Source of the DNA: an uncultured Lachnospiraceae bacterium
Lineage (GTDB): Bacteria > Bacillota > Clostridia > Lachnospirales > Lachnospiraceae
Length of the DNA: 35,736 nucleotides
Direction: 5' to 3'
NCBI GenBank assembly: GCA_905209075.1
Contig: CAJLRL010000024.1
Coordinates: 1 to 35,736, forward strand
Numbering within the stretch: the stretch's first letter is position 1; each line of letters starts with the position of its first letter. A program made the translations under genes and the position numbers. Positions 22,434-30,691 of the stretch are shown here, one piece after another. The notes beneath the pieces were generated by a model. The model saw only the letters and a program-made list of their open reading frames with translations. It did not search any database and was not told the DNA's origin.

Positions 22434-24515
22434 ATGACAGAAAAACATGGAAATCTTTCAATTGACAGTGATAACCTTTTTCCTATTATAAAAAAATGGT
22501 TATATTCAGATCATGATATTTTCTATCGTGAGCTTATTTCTAACGGATGTGATGCCATCACTAAATTAAAAAAACTGGATATGATGGGTGAGTATTCTCT
22601 TCCTGCTGATTATAAGGGAAAAATCCAGGTTCTTGTAAATCCTGAGGAAAAGACAATAAAGATCATAGATAACGGTCTTGGTATGACAGCTGATGAGGTT
22701 GAAGAATACATAAGCCGTATCGCATTTTCAGGTGCTACTGATTTCATAGAAAAATATAAGGATAAATCAAACGATGATCAGATCATCGGTCATTTCGGAC
22801 TTGGTTTTTACTCTGCTTTTATGGTAGCTGATGAGGTTACTATTGATACTCTTTCCTATAAAGAAGGTGCTACACCTGTCCACTGGTCATGTGATGGCGG
22901 CACTGAGTACGATATGGAAGACGGAGACATGGACAATGTCGGTACAGAGATCACTCTCTATTTAAATGAAGACTGCCTCGAGTTTGCCAACGAATACCGT
23001 GCCCGTGAAGTAATTTCAAAATACTGCTCTTTCATGCCTACAGAGATTTATCTCGCAAAGGAAAATGCACCTGAGGAATATGAAGAGATCGATAAAGAAG
23101 ATAAAAGGGATACAGATATAGTAGTCGAAGAAATCCATGAGGATGCAAAAACTGAAGAAAAGGAAAACGACAAGGGTGAAAAGGAGATCGTAGAGGTTTC
23201 CCCTGCAAAAGATAAGCTTAAGATTGTTAAACGTCCTGTTCCTCTTAATGATACTACTCCACTCTGGACAAAGAATCCTAACGAGTGTACTGATGATGAT
23301 TACAAGGATTTCTACAGAAAAGTATTTTTAGATTATAAAGAGCCTCTTTTCTGGATCCACCTTAACATGGACTATCCATTTAATTTAAAGGGTATCTTAT
23401 ATTTCCCTAAGATAAACACAGAATATGATTCTATCGAGGGAACTATAAAGCTTTATAACAATCAGGTATTTATCGCCGACAATATAAAAGAAGTTATTCC
23501 TGAGTTCCTGATGCTTCTTAAAGGTGTTATAGATTGTCCTGATCTTCCTCTTAACGTATCACGTTCCGCTTTACAAAATGACGGTTTCGTAAAGAAAATA
23601 TCAGAATACATCACGAAAAAAGTTGCCGACAAGCTTATCGGAATGTGCAAAACCGAAAAAGAATCATACGAAAAATATTGGGATGACATCAGTCCATTCA
23701 TCAAATTCGGCTGCTTAAAGGACGAGAAATTCTGTGACAAGATGAATGACTACATTCTCTTTAAGGATATAAATGAAAAATACCAGACTCTTCCAGAGCT
23801 ACTTGCCCCTGTAGAAGATCCTGACTCTAAAGAAGCTGACTCTAAGGAAGCAGATGACAAGACTCCAGACTCTGCCGAGACAACAGATGAGAACAAAGAG
23901 CCTGAAAAAAATACTGTTTACTACGTTACAGATACAGTTCAGCAGGGACAGTATATCAAACTCTTTAAAGAACAGGGAATGAACGCCGTTATCCTTGACC
24001 ACAATATCGACACATCATTTATCACACAGCTTGAGCAGAGAAATGAACATTATAAGTTCATGCGTATTGATGCCGATGTTACAGATTCATTAAAATCAGA
24101 TGACGCTACTGATCTTACAGAGGCTTCCGCTTCTTTATCAGAAGTATTCAAGAAGGCTTTAAACAACGACAAGCTTACTGTAAAAGTTGAAAGCTTAAAG
24201 AACGCTGATATCGCATCTGTACTTACACTTTCAGAGCAGGGCAGACGTATGCAGGATATGATGAAGATGTACTCTATGGGCGGAATGGGTGGAATGGATC
24301 CATCAATGTTTGCCGCAGACCAGACACTTACACTAAATGCAAACAACACACTTGTAAAATATATACTTGAAAACAAAGACTCTGATAATGTTCCTATGTT
24401 TGCTGAGCAGCTTTATGATCTTGCAATGCTTTCAAACCAGCCTCTTGGTGTAGACCAGATGACTAAATTTGTAAAACGAAGCAATGATATCATGATCGCA
24501 CTCACACAGAAATGA
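22434..24515 (+). CDS. htpG: Molecular chaperone HtpG (Hsp90)
   Basis: A 693-residue Hsp90 protein. The N-terminal GHKL ATPase domain shows ELISNGCDAITK (33-44), DNGLGMT (about 80) and GHFGLGFYSAFMVA (about 118). The middle domain includes the LPLNVSRSALQ segment. Two charged insertions are visible: one near residues 215-260 (Glu/Lys/Asp-rich) and one near 465-495 containing SKEADSKEAD. They make it longer than typical bacterial HtpG (about 620-650). It assists folding and assembly of client proteins under ATP control. It has its own CIRCE-controlled promoter and a terminator shared with the convergent PAP2 gene. AAGGAG lies about 9 bases before the ATG. Confidence 0.97.
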   Translation: MTEKHGNLSIDSDNLFPIIKKWLYSDHDIFYRELISNGCDAITKLKKLDMMGEYSLPADYKGKIQVLVNPEEKTIKIIDNGLGMTADEVEEYISRIAFSGATDFIEKYKDKSNDDQIIGHFGLGFYSAFMVADEVTIDTLSYKEGATPVHWSCDGGTEYDMEDGDMDNVGTEITLYLNEDCLEFANEYRAREVISKYCSFMPTEIYLAKENAPEEYEEIDKEDKRDTDIVVEEIHEDAKTEEKENDKGEKEIVEVSPAKDKLKIVKRPVPLNDTTPLWTKNPNECTDDDYKDFYRKVFLDYKEPLFWIHLNMDYPFNLKGILYFPKINTEYDSIEGTIKLYNNQVFIADNIKEVIPEFLMLLKGVIDCPDLPLNVSRSALQNDGFVKKISEYITKKVADKLIGMCKTEKESYEKYWDDISPFIKFGCLKDEKFCDKMNDYILFKDINEKYQTLPELLAPVEDPDSKEADSKEADDKTPDSAETTDENKEPEKNTVYYVTDTVQQGQYIKLFKEQGMNAVILDHNIDTSFITQLEQRNEHYKFMRIDADVTDSLKSDDATDLTEASASLSEVFKKALNNDKLTVKVESLKNADIASVLTLSEQGRRMQDMMKMYSMGGMGGMDPSMFAADQTLTLNANNTLVKYILENKDSDNVPMFAEQLYDLAMLSNQPLGVDQMTKFVKRSNDIMIALTQK

Positions 24516-24517
24516 TC

Positions 24518-24588
24518 CAGGCAGAACAGTTCAAGCAGAACAGTTCAGGCAGAACAGTTCAAATAGAAATGATCCAAATAGAATAATT
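24518..24588 (+). repeat. 14-bp tandem repeat after htpG
   Basis: Three near-identical 14-bp units, CAGGCAGAACAGTT, CAAGCAGAACAGTT and CAGGCAGAACAGTT (24518-24559), are followed by decaying units CAAATAGAAATGAT and CCAAATAGAATAATT. They begin three bases after the htpG stop codon and end before the terminator stem. A small minisatellite in the 3' untranslated region. Confidence 0.8.
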
Positions 24589-24595
24589 TAAATAG

Positions 24596-24627
24596 AAGCC
24601 TTCCCGCATCCTATTGTGGGAAGGCTT
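24596..24627. terminator. Bidirectional terminator between htpG and the PAP2 gene
   Basis: AAGCCTTCCCGCA (24596-24608) pairs with TGTGGGAAGGCTT (24615-24627) with one mismatch or G-U pair. The arm overlaps the first two bases of the PAP2 stop codon. U tracts are short on both sides. Confidence 0.8.
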
Positions 24628-25153
24628 AGTTATTTACTTTAGCAGAAACATATTTTCTGAAAAACCAGTTCATAAATACTGCTGACACAGCTCCTATCAC
24701 AGCTCCTGCCAATACATCTGTTGGAAAATGCATAAAATTATACATTCGTGAAAATGCTATCGCACATGCAAGTATACATGCCGGTATTCCCATCCTCTTA
24801 TCTATATACATAAGTGAAACCGCACTTGTGATTCCATTCATCGTATGTCCTGATGGAAACGATGAATCAAATGGTATCTTTACTATAAGATGGATCGTCT
24901 CGTCTATCTGGCATGGCCTTAATCGGTCAAATGCATTTTTTAGTATAAGGTTTCCAACTATAAATGTCAGTACGATCGCTGCCGACATCTGAAGCCCGCC
25001 TGATCTGTACTTTTTGGATATAACAAGTACTGCTGCAACAGCAATCCATAAAATGCCATAATTACCAATATCTGAAAGAACTGCCATAATCCTGTCAAGG
25101 ACAGGATTTCTTATACTCTGTATGGCATATAAAATGTCAAACTCCCAATTCAT
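24626..25153 (-). CDS. PAP2-family membrane phosphatase
   Basis: A 175-residue protein with five or six membrane helices. The three catalytic motifs of the PAP2 superfamily are present: KNAFDRLRP (KX6RP, residues about 72-80), PSGH near 100, and SRMYNFMHFPTD (SRX5HX3D, about 134-145). Members dephosphorylate undecaprenyl pyrophosphate, phosphatidylglycerol phosphate or other lipid phosphates at the outer membrane face. Recycling of the undecaprenyl carrier is plausible but not shown. It is the last gene of the addBA-maf operon, 11 bp after the lipoprotein gene. Confidence 0.92.
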   Translation of the reverse strand: MNWEFDILYAIQSIRNPVLDRIMAVLSDIGNYGILWIAVAAVLVISKKYRSGGLQMSAAIVLTFIVGNLILKNAFDRLRPCQIDETIHLIVKIPFDSSFPSGHTMNGITSAVSLMYIDKRMGIPACILACAIAFSRMYNFMHFPTDVLAGAVIGAVSAVFMNWFFRKYVSAKVNN

Positions 25154-25164
25154 ATATATTCACC

Positions 25165-26151
25165 TCATTCATTAAAATATTTATCGTACACAGCGAAAAA
25201 AGAATCTGTCTGTATGCCTGTCTGATCTGCGATCGACACATCATCCCATAGATTCTTATTCAGATCAAACCGGGCGCTCTCCATAAACTCGTTATAATCA
25301 GAATTAAACTGCTGCTGCTCTCTCTGCACAAGAATATCCGTCTTGTTCTCATCCGTTTTTTCCTGATCGAGCTTGGATACGCATTTAATAAAATAATATC
25401 CGTTATCTGTTGTGATCATCTGTGAAATCTCATTATCGTTCATATTAAATGCGACATCCTCTACTTCTTCCGGGAGCTGTCCCCTGGCAGCATAAACATC
25501 GATTGAAGCTGCTTCATTATATGAATTCGCCAGAGTTCCAAAATTCTCATTAGCACCAAGCTTCTGTGCAACGGCTGCCGCAGTATCACTATTCGTCACA
25601 TAAATCTGTTCGAGATGTACCACCCTTGCATCATCATCGCTTACCTCTGTATTTACTCCCTGGGTAAGTGAAGTGTATAATTTCTGCGCCACTGCATAAT
25701 TTTTGTATGCATTTTTTATATCGGCTTTTCCGACACCCATGTAGTCGATCTCATCTTCCGTAAGTGACTTATAATACTCATCTGCTGCCGAATCCACCTT
25801 TGACTTTTCATCCTCACTTAATGCTATTTTTTTATTTTCTGCGATTATATCCATGCAGTATACCCTTACGAGCTCATCTATTGTGACGTCCTTTATATAA
25901 CTTTCCAGATCAGATCGCTGCTGGCTGCACTCCCATAAATCTACTCCATATTCCTCGCCATATAAATTCCTATAATTGCATAGATATATATTGGCTTCTT
26001 TTATATTGCACTTTGTGTCATTTATGGAAAAAACCGTGTGCCCTTTTGCTGCATTTACGTCAAATACGATCTGCTTTTCTACTATACTGCATCCACTTAA
26101 CATTAAGGATATGCCTGCTGCCAAAAACATTGATTTTTGTATCTTTTTCAT
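25165..26151 (-). CDS. PrsA/SurA-like peptidyl-prolyl isomerase lipoprotein
   Basis: A 328-residue lipoprotein: signal peptide with lipobox LSGC (Cys at residue 21). A SurA-N-like helical region (about 50-175) is followed by a parvulin-like segment with LEQIYVTNSDTA, FGTLANSYNEA, GQLPEEVEDVAFNMNDNEISQMI and YYFIKCVSK. The catalytic parvulin residues are only partly preserved, so chaperone activity may dominate. It probably helps secreted proteins fold outside the membrane. It starts three bases after the stop of the small acidic gene in the same operon. Confidence 0.88.
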   Translation of the reverse strand: MKKIQKSMFLAAGISLMLSGCSIVEKQIVFDVNAAKGHTVFSINDTKCNIKEANIYLCNYRNLYGEEYGVDLWECSQQRSDLESYIKDVTIDELVRVYCMDIIAENKKIALSEDEKSKVDSAADEYYKSLTEDEIDYMGVGKADIKNAYKNYAVAQKLYTSLTQGVNTEVSDDDARVVHLEQIYVTNSDTAAAVAQKLGANENFGTLANSYNEAASIDVYAARGQLPEEVEDVAFNMNDNEISQMITTDNGYYFIKCVSKLDQEKTDENKTDILVQREQQQFNSDYNEFMESARFDLNKNLWDDVSIADQTGIQTDSFFAVYDKYFNE

Positions 26152-26154
26152 AAA

Positions 26155-26418
26155 TTATCCCTCTACAATAAGGAATCTGCCACTTGGCATCGAAAACACT
26201 TCGCTCTGATCTAAAAGTTCATCATCTGACATACCTGATATATCTGAGCCGGCATCCTCAAAATAATCTCTGACCTCATGTATATCCTCACATACTACAG
26301 CCATGCAGTCTTCTAAAAATTCTTCTGCCGCCTCAGGTGTCTGCGCAACCTCCTCCGAAAAAAGCTGTGCCTGTTTCTCCAGAAATGTATTTAAAACCTC
26401 TTCATCGTACTCGTACAT
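26155..26418 (-). CDS. Small acidic protein of unknown function
   Basis: An 87-residue, strongly acidic protein starting MYEYDEEVLNTFLEKQAQLF, predicted mainly helical, without membrane segments or metal motifs beyond two cysteines near the middle (CMAVVC). A TTG two codons earlier is in frame, but ATG 26418 has GGAGG seven bases upstream. It lies 17 bp after maf and 3 bp before the lipoprotein gene, so it is made with them. I do not recognise the family. Its tight operon position and good ribosome binding site support a real gene. Confidence 0.75.
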   Translation of the reverse strand: MYEYDEEVLNTFLEKQAQLFSEEVAQTPEAAEEFLEDCMAVVCEDIHEVRDYFEDAGSDISGMSDDELLDQSEVFSMPSGRFLIVEG

Positions 26419-26435
26419 GATCAATCCTCCATTTT

Positions 26436-27062
26436 TTAAAAATTATACCAATCAATCCCTAAATTTAAAAGTTCCTGATAAATCCTTGATATAGGCAGAC
26501 CTACCACATTGTTGTAGTCCCCATCGATCTTTTTGATGTAGATCGCACATTTTCCCTGTATCGCATATGCACCGGCCTTATCCATCGGCTCCCCTGTCTT
26601 TACATATCTGTCTATTTCCTTCTGCGATATGTCATACATCGTGACATCTGTTTTTTCAAAGAAACTGTGGATCCCTGCACGCATCTGTTTGTTGATCAAT
26701 ACTATAGTCACTCCCGTATATACACTGTGCACTTTTCCCGAAAGCATTGAAAGCATTTCTTTTGCAGCATCTTCGTCTTTGGGCTTTCCCAGTATTTTAT
26801 CCTCATACGAAACAATAGTATCGGCACCGATGATCATTATATCCGATGGTGTGGTTATGTCTTTGTGATTTTGTTCATATGTTGTAACCATGGAGGCTAT
26901 CTCCATAGCTTTCTGCTTTGAAAGTTCAACAACAACCTCTGATGGGACAGATGCCGTGATCACTTCCTCTGATCTGGCAGGACAGATCTCAAAATCAAGT
27001 CCTGCCTGCTCTAAAAGTTCCTTGCGCCTCGGCGATCCCGAAGCAAGAATTATTCTGCTCAA
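26436..27062 (-). CDS. maf: Maf-family nucleotide pyrophosphatase
   Basis: A 208-residue protein with the Maf signature near the start (ILASGSPRRKELLEQAG), the GADTIV motif with its catalytic Asp near residue 80, GKPKD, and EPMDKAGAYAIQG. Maf proteins hydrolyse non-canonical nucleoside triphosphates such as dTTP/UTP or modified pyrimidines, and have been linked to septum formation. The start is a TTG at 27062, which overlaps the addA stop codon as TTGA, with GGGAGG about ten bases upstream, so it is translationally coupled to addA. Confidence 0.95.
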   Translation of the reverse strand: MSRIILASGSPRRKELLEQAGLDFEICPARSEEVITASVPSEVVVELSKQKAMEIASMVTTYEQNHKDITTPSDIMIIGADTIVSYEDKILGKPKDEDAAKEMLSMLSGKVHSVYTGVTIVLINKQMRAGIHSFFEKTDVTMYDISQKEIDRYVKTGEPMDKAGAYAIQGKCAIYIKKIDGDYNNVVGLPISRIYQELLNLGIDWYNF

Positions 27063-30000
27063 ATCTTTATAACCTCCCTGAGGCGGAATGAATAAATAAG
27101 CATCTCATCCGCCCTGTATGTTTTTTCCTCTGTTGAGAAAATCCTTGAAAGCGCATCAGCATAATAAAGTAACTGCGTCTTATACTTTGTGACTAGTTCG
27201 TCTGCGCTGTCCACCCTGTCAGTCTTATAGTCGAGTAGAATTATTTTGTCATCCTCTATCCAGAAAACGTCGATAATTCCCTGAACAAGCACACCATCAC
27301 ATTCCATGACAAACGGTTTCTCACGGAAGAGATTGCCCTGCGCATCTGCCTTTGCCATCCTCTGTCCTGTATCAGACATTAGAAATTCCTTTATTCCCGA
27401 TGGATTTACAAGTTTTTTCATATCATCTGTTATGAGTTTTTCATCAAGCATACGCGAAATATCCTTTACCACATATCCGTATGCCTGTTTTTCATAATCT
27501 AAATTTATATCAAGTGCGCCCTTAAAGTCAAGACATTCCATAACTCTATGCACCGCTGTACCACGCAGCGCCCCTTTATTTACATCGCTTTCAATAAAAA
27601 CAGCCTCATTTTTCTTTGCAAAATCAGGCACATATGGCTCTGTATCTTCAGCCAGGAAATCCATTTCCTCTGCTTCTTTTTGTGTCTGCCCATATTTTTC
27701 TGTCATGGAATCACGCTTAAGCTCAGAGACAGAGTACTTGCTTTTTTGCGTTATATCCTTTGCATATGGATAATCATATGAAAAGCCATCTGCTATTTTT
27801 CCTGCTTCATTTTCATCTGCCTGCCTGATCTTTTCAATAAGCTGCATCCTTGATATGTCACTGTCTGCCAGATCCTGTGCAATTCGGCTTGCAAATTCAT
27901 CAGCATCTATCGTTGAAATAGTATATTTATCGGGATATGAAAGCAGTGCCGGTATGATCCAGTCCAGATAGCAGGCCGCCCCTTCCCTCTGCGCAAAGCT
28001 TATAGGCTTTCCTTTTAAAATATTTCCGCGGTACTTTTCATATGACTTAGATACATCCTTTAAACTTCCGGTCAGTATGATTTTTTCCTTTGCACGGGTC
28101 AATGCTACATAAAGTACACGAAGCTCCTCGCCAAGACTCTCCCTTTTTATCCTGCCTTCGATCTCAGATCTTATAAGTGACCTGCGCTTTGTCCTTGGAT
28201 TTTGCGTGCGCTCGATAAGACCAAGCCCCATATCACTGTGCAGCACAAGATCTTCTGTTGTTTCTCTCAGATTAAATTTTCTGCCAAGCCCTGAGACAAA
28301 CACGACTGGAAACTCGAGTCCCTTACTTTTGTGTATCGTCATAATACGGACAACATCATCATTTTCACCTGATACATCAGCCTCACCATAATCGATCTCA
28401 TATTTCTGCTGTATCGCAATATAGCGTATAAAGTGAAAAAGCCCTTTAAACGATGTCTTTTCATAGGAAACCGCCATCTCAATAAGCATGTTTATATTCT
28501 GTATACGACGTCTGCCTGCCGGCATCGCTGCTGCATATCTGTCAAAGCCGGTTTCATCAAGGATCATATGCAAAAGCCGGTGGATGGACGTATCCGGAAC
28601 AGCAGCATGCAGCTTATTATATAATGCTGCAAACCCGGCAAGCATTCCATCCTCCTCCTCCATCTCTATAAGTGCCGCCTGCGAAAACGACACATCCCTG
28701 TGGTTTACACTTATCTGTGCAAGCTTTTCATCATCTAATCCTGCTATCGGAGACTTAAGTACAGCCGCCATCGGGATATCCTGTAAAGGATTATCCAGTA
28801 TCTGTAAAAATGAAAGGATGACCTGTATCTCATATGACGAAAAATAACCTGTCGATGACTCTACATGTGCCGGGATACCGCAGTCCTTTAATACATCTGC
28901 CACTGTATTACCCCATGTTGCGATACTTCTTGATAAAATAACGATATCCGAATATCTGGCATTTCTGGGTTTATTATCCTTTTTGTCAGTCACAAATCCA
29001 TTTTCCATAAATCCTTTGATCCTGTTTGCGATCATAAGAGCCTCTATCTTTACCTTGTCTCCATCCTCATCCTCTATTATACGGCTTAAGTCTTCATCCT
29101 TCATATCGATAAGCATTATTTCCGGTTTCATGACTTCATCCGTATTTTGGGTATTTTCAAAAGCAGCGCCGGCATAGAGTGCCGCATCATCATCATATTC
29201 CACATTTCCCAGATCCTTAGACATGATCTTATAGAAAATATCATTTGCAAAATCAATAACCTGATTTCTGCTCCGGAAATTTTTATGCAGGTCTATTCTT
29301 TGGTTTTTACTCTCATCTATTGAATAGCTATTAAATTTACTCATAAAAAGTTCAGGCTTTGCAAGTCTGAATCTGTAAATACTCTGCTTTACATCTCCTA
29401 CCATAAACATATTTGGCGTGTCTGTATCATTTCTTGAAATCGCACAAAGTATATCTTCCTGAACCTGATTACTGTCCTGATACTCATCAATCATTATCTC
29501 CTCAAACTGCTTCTTAAATTCAAGTGCGGTCGCAGTCGGAAGAAGAGTCTGTTTATCTATAAGTATCTGAAGTGCAAAATGCTCTATATCCGAAAAATCA
29601 AATACTTTTTTCTGCCTTTTTTTGTATTCCATTGTCTCCAAAAATTCAAGCGACAGTCTTATAAGCTCATCTATATATGGTTTCTGTCTTTTTATCTGTT
29701 TAAAAATCTGTTCAATATCCATTGAAAAATAATTTTTCTTTAATTTTGCTATGGAATCCTTTGCTGCATTTCTAAGGCTCTTTACTCGTTCTTTCAGTGC
29801 CGCATCACCATCAAATTTCCTTATAACAGCAATATTTCCCATCTTTATCCCATCTGCAAAGGCACATAGCGATGCAAAATCAGATACCTCGTCAAGTCCA
29901 TCAAACATACTCAAATCATCCGCTATTGTCGCAGCGTACTTCTCAAGTCCCGCAACAGAATCCGCAAGCTCATATGCTTCGGCAAGCTGATCCTTTATCT

Positions 30001-30676
30001 CTTTAAGAATGGCTGTGCAATACTGTGTTATATCATTTATTATGTCTGATCCATTAAGCTTTTGGGGATCATCTATATCATATAGATCAGAAAGCGCTTC
30101 TATCCACTTTACCGGCCATGAACTGCTCGCTGAAACTTTATATATCTGCTCTACCATCTGCCTTACGGCATTGTCACTTCTACCCTTTGAATATGTGTCT
30201 ATAAGAGTAAGAAAAGCCTCATTACCTTTCTTGTAATTTTTTTCAAATACCTCATCCATCACGTCTTTAAGTAAAAGCGTAAGCTCACCATTTTCTCCTA
30301 TCCGAAAATCCGGGTCGAGATTTATCTCTGAAAAATGATTCTGTACAACAAAAAGACAGAATGAATCTATTGTCGTGATAAGTGCATTATGTACAAGTGT
30401 TGACTGTCTCATAAGGTTCTCATTTTCAGGATCTTCAAGTCTCTTTTTGTCTATTGCGAGACTTACACGTTCCCTCATCTCTGCAGCAGCCGCCTTTGTA
30501 AAAGTAACCACAAGCATATTGTCTATATCTATAGGATTTTTGTCGACTGCTATCCTGTTTATGATCCTCTCTACCAGAACAGCCGTTTTTCCTGAACCTG
30601 CCGCCGCCGACACAAGTATATTCCTGTTTCTGTAATCTATTACTTTCTGCTGTTCACTGGTCCATCTGACTTCCAA
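27059..30676 (-). CDS. addA: ATP-dependent helicase/nuclease subunit A
   Basis: A 1205-residue UvrD-type helicase with nuclease. Walker A is AAAGSGKT (24-31), motif II is IDEYQD (about 395), and later helicase motifs include QSIYRFR, TIHKSKGLEFPVVF and RVLYVALTRAKEK. The C-terminal RecB-like nuclease shows GIIDVFW and LLDYKTD. With AddB it forms the Firmicute counterpart of RecBCD: it processes double-strand breaks, responds to Chi and loads RecA. It starts 15 bp after addB and overlaps maf. Length is normal for the family. Confidence 0.98.
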   Translation of the reverse strand: MEVRWTSEQQKVIDYRNRNILVSAAAGSGKTAVLVERIINRIAVDKNPIDIDNMLVVTFTKAAAAEMRERVSLAIDKKRLEDPENENLMRQSTLVHNALITTIDSFCLFVVQNHFSEINLDPDFRIGENGELTLLLKDVMDEVFEKNYKKGNEAFLTLIDTYSKGRSDNAVRQMVEQIYKVSASSSWPVKWIEALSDLYDIDDPQKLNGSDIINDITQYCTAILKEIKDQLAEAYELADSVAGLEKYAATIADDLSMFDGLDEVSDFASLCAFADGIKMGNIAVIRKFDGDAALKERVKSLRNAAKDSIAKLKKNYFSMDIEQIFKQIKRQKPYIDELIRLSLEFLETMEYKKRQKKVFDFSDIEHFALQILIDKQTLLPTATALEFKKQFEEIMIDEYQDSNQVQEDILCAISRNDTDTPNMFMVGDVKQSIYRFRLAKPELFMSKFNSYSIDESKNQRIDLHKNFRSRNQVIDFANDIFYKIMSKDLGNVEYDDDAALYAGAAFENTQNTDEVMKPEIMLIDMKDEDLSRIIEDEDGDKVKIEALMIANRIKGFMENGFVTDKKDNKPRNARYSDIVILSRSIATWGNTVADVLKDCGIPAHVESSTGYFSSYEIQVILSFLQILDNPLQDIPMAAVLKSPIAGLDDEKLAQISVNHRDVSFSQAALIEMEEEDGMLAGFAALYNKLHAAVPDTSIHRLLHMILDETGFDRYAAAMPAGRRRIQNINMLIEMAVSYEKTSFKGLFHFIRYIAIQQKYEIDYGEADVSGENDDVVRIMTIHKSKGLEFPVVFVSGLGRKFNLRETTEDLVLHSDMGLGLIERTQNPRTKRRSLIRSEIEGRIKRESLGEELRVLYVALTRAKEKIILTGSLKDVSKSYEKYRGNILKGKPISFAQREGAACYLDWIIPALLSYPDKYTISTIDADEFASRIAQDLADSDISRMQLIEKIRQADENEAGKIADGFSYDYPYAKDITQKSKYSVSELKRDSMTEKYGQTQKEAEEMDFLAEDTEPYVPDFAKKNEAVFIESDVNKGALRGTAVHRVMECLDFKGALDINLDYEKQAYGYVVKDISRMLDEKLITDDMKKLVNPSGIKEFLMSDTGQRMAKADAQGNLFREKPFVMECDGVLVQGIIDVFWIEDDKIILLDYKTDRVDSADELVTKYKTQLLYYADALSRIFSTEEKTYRADEMLIYSFRLREVIKI

Positions 30677-30691
30677 CGCAATTCTCCTTGT

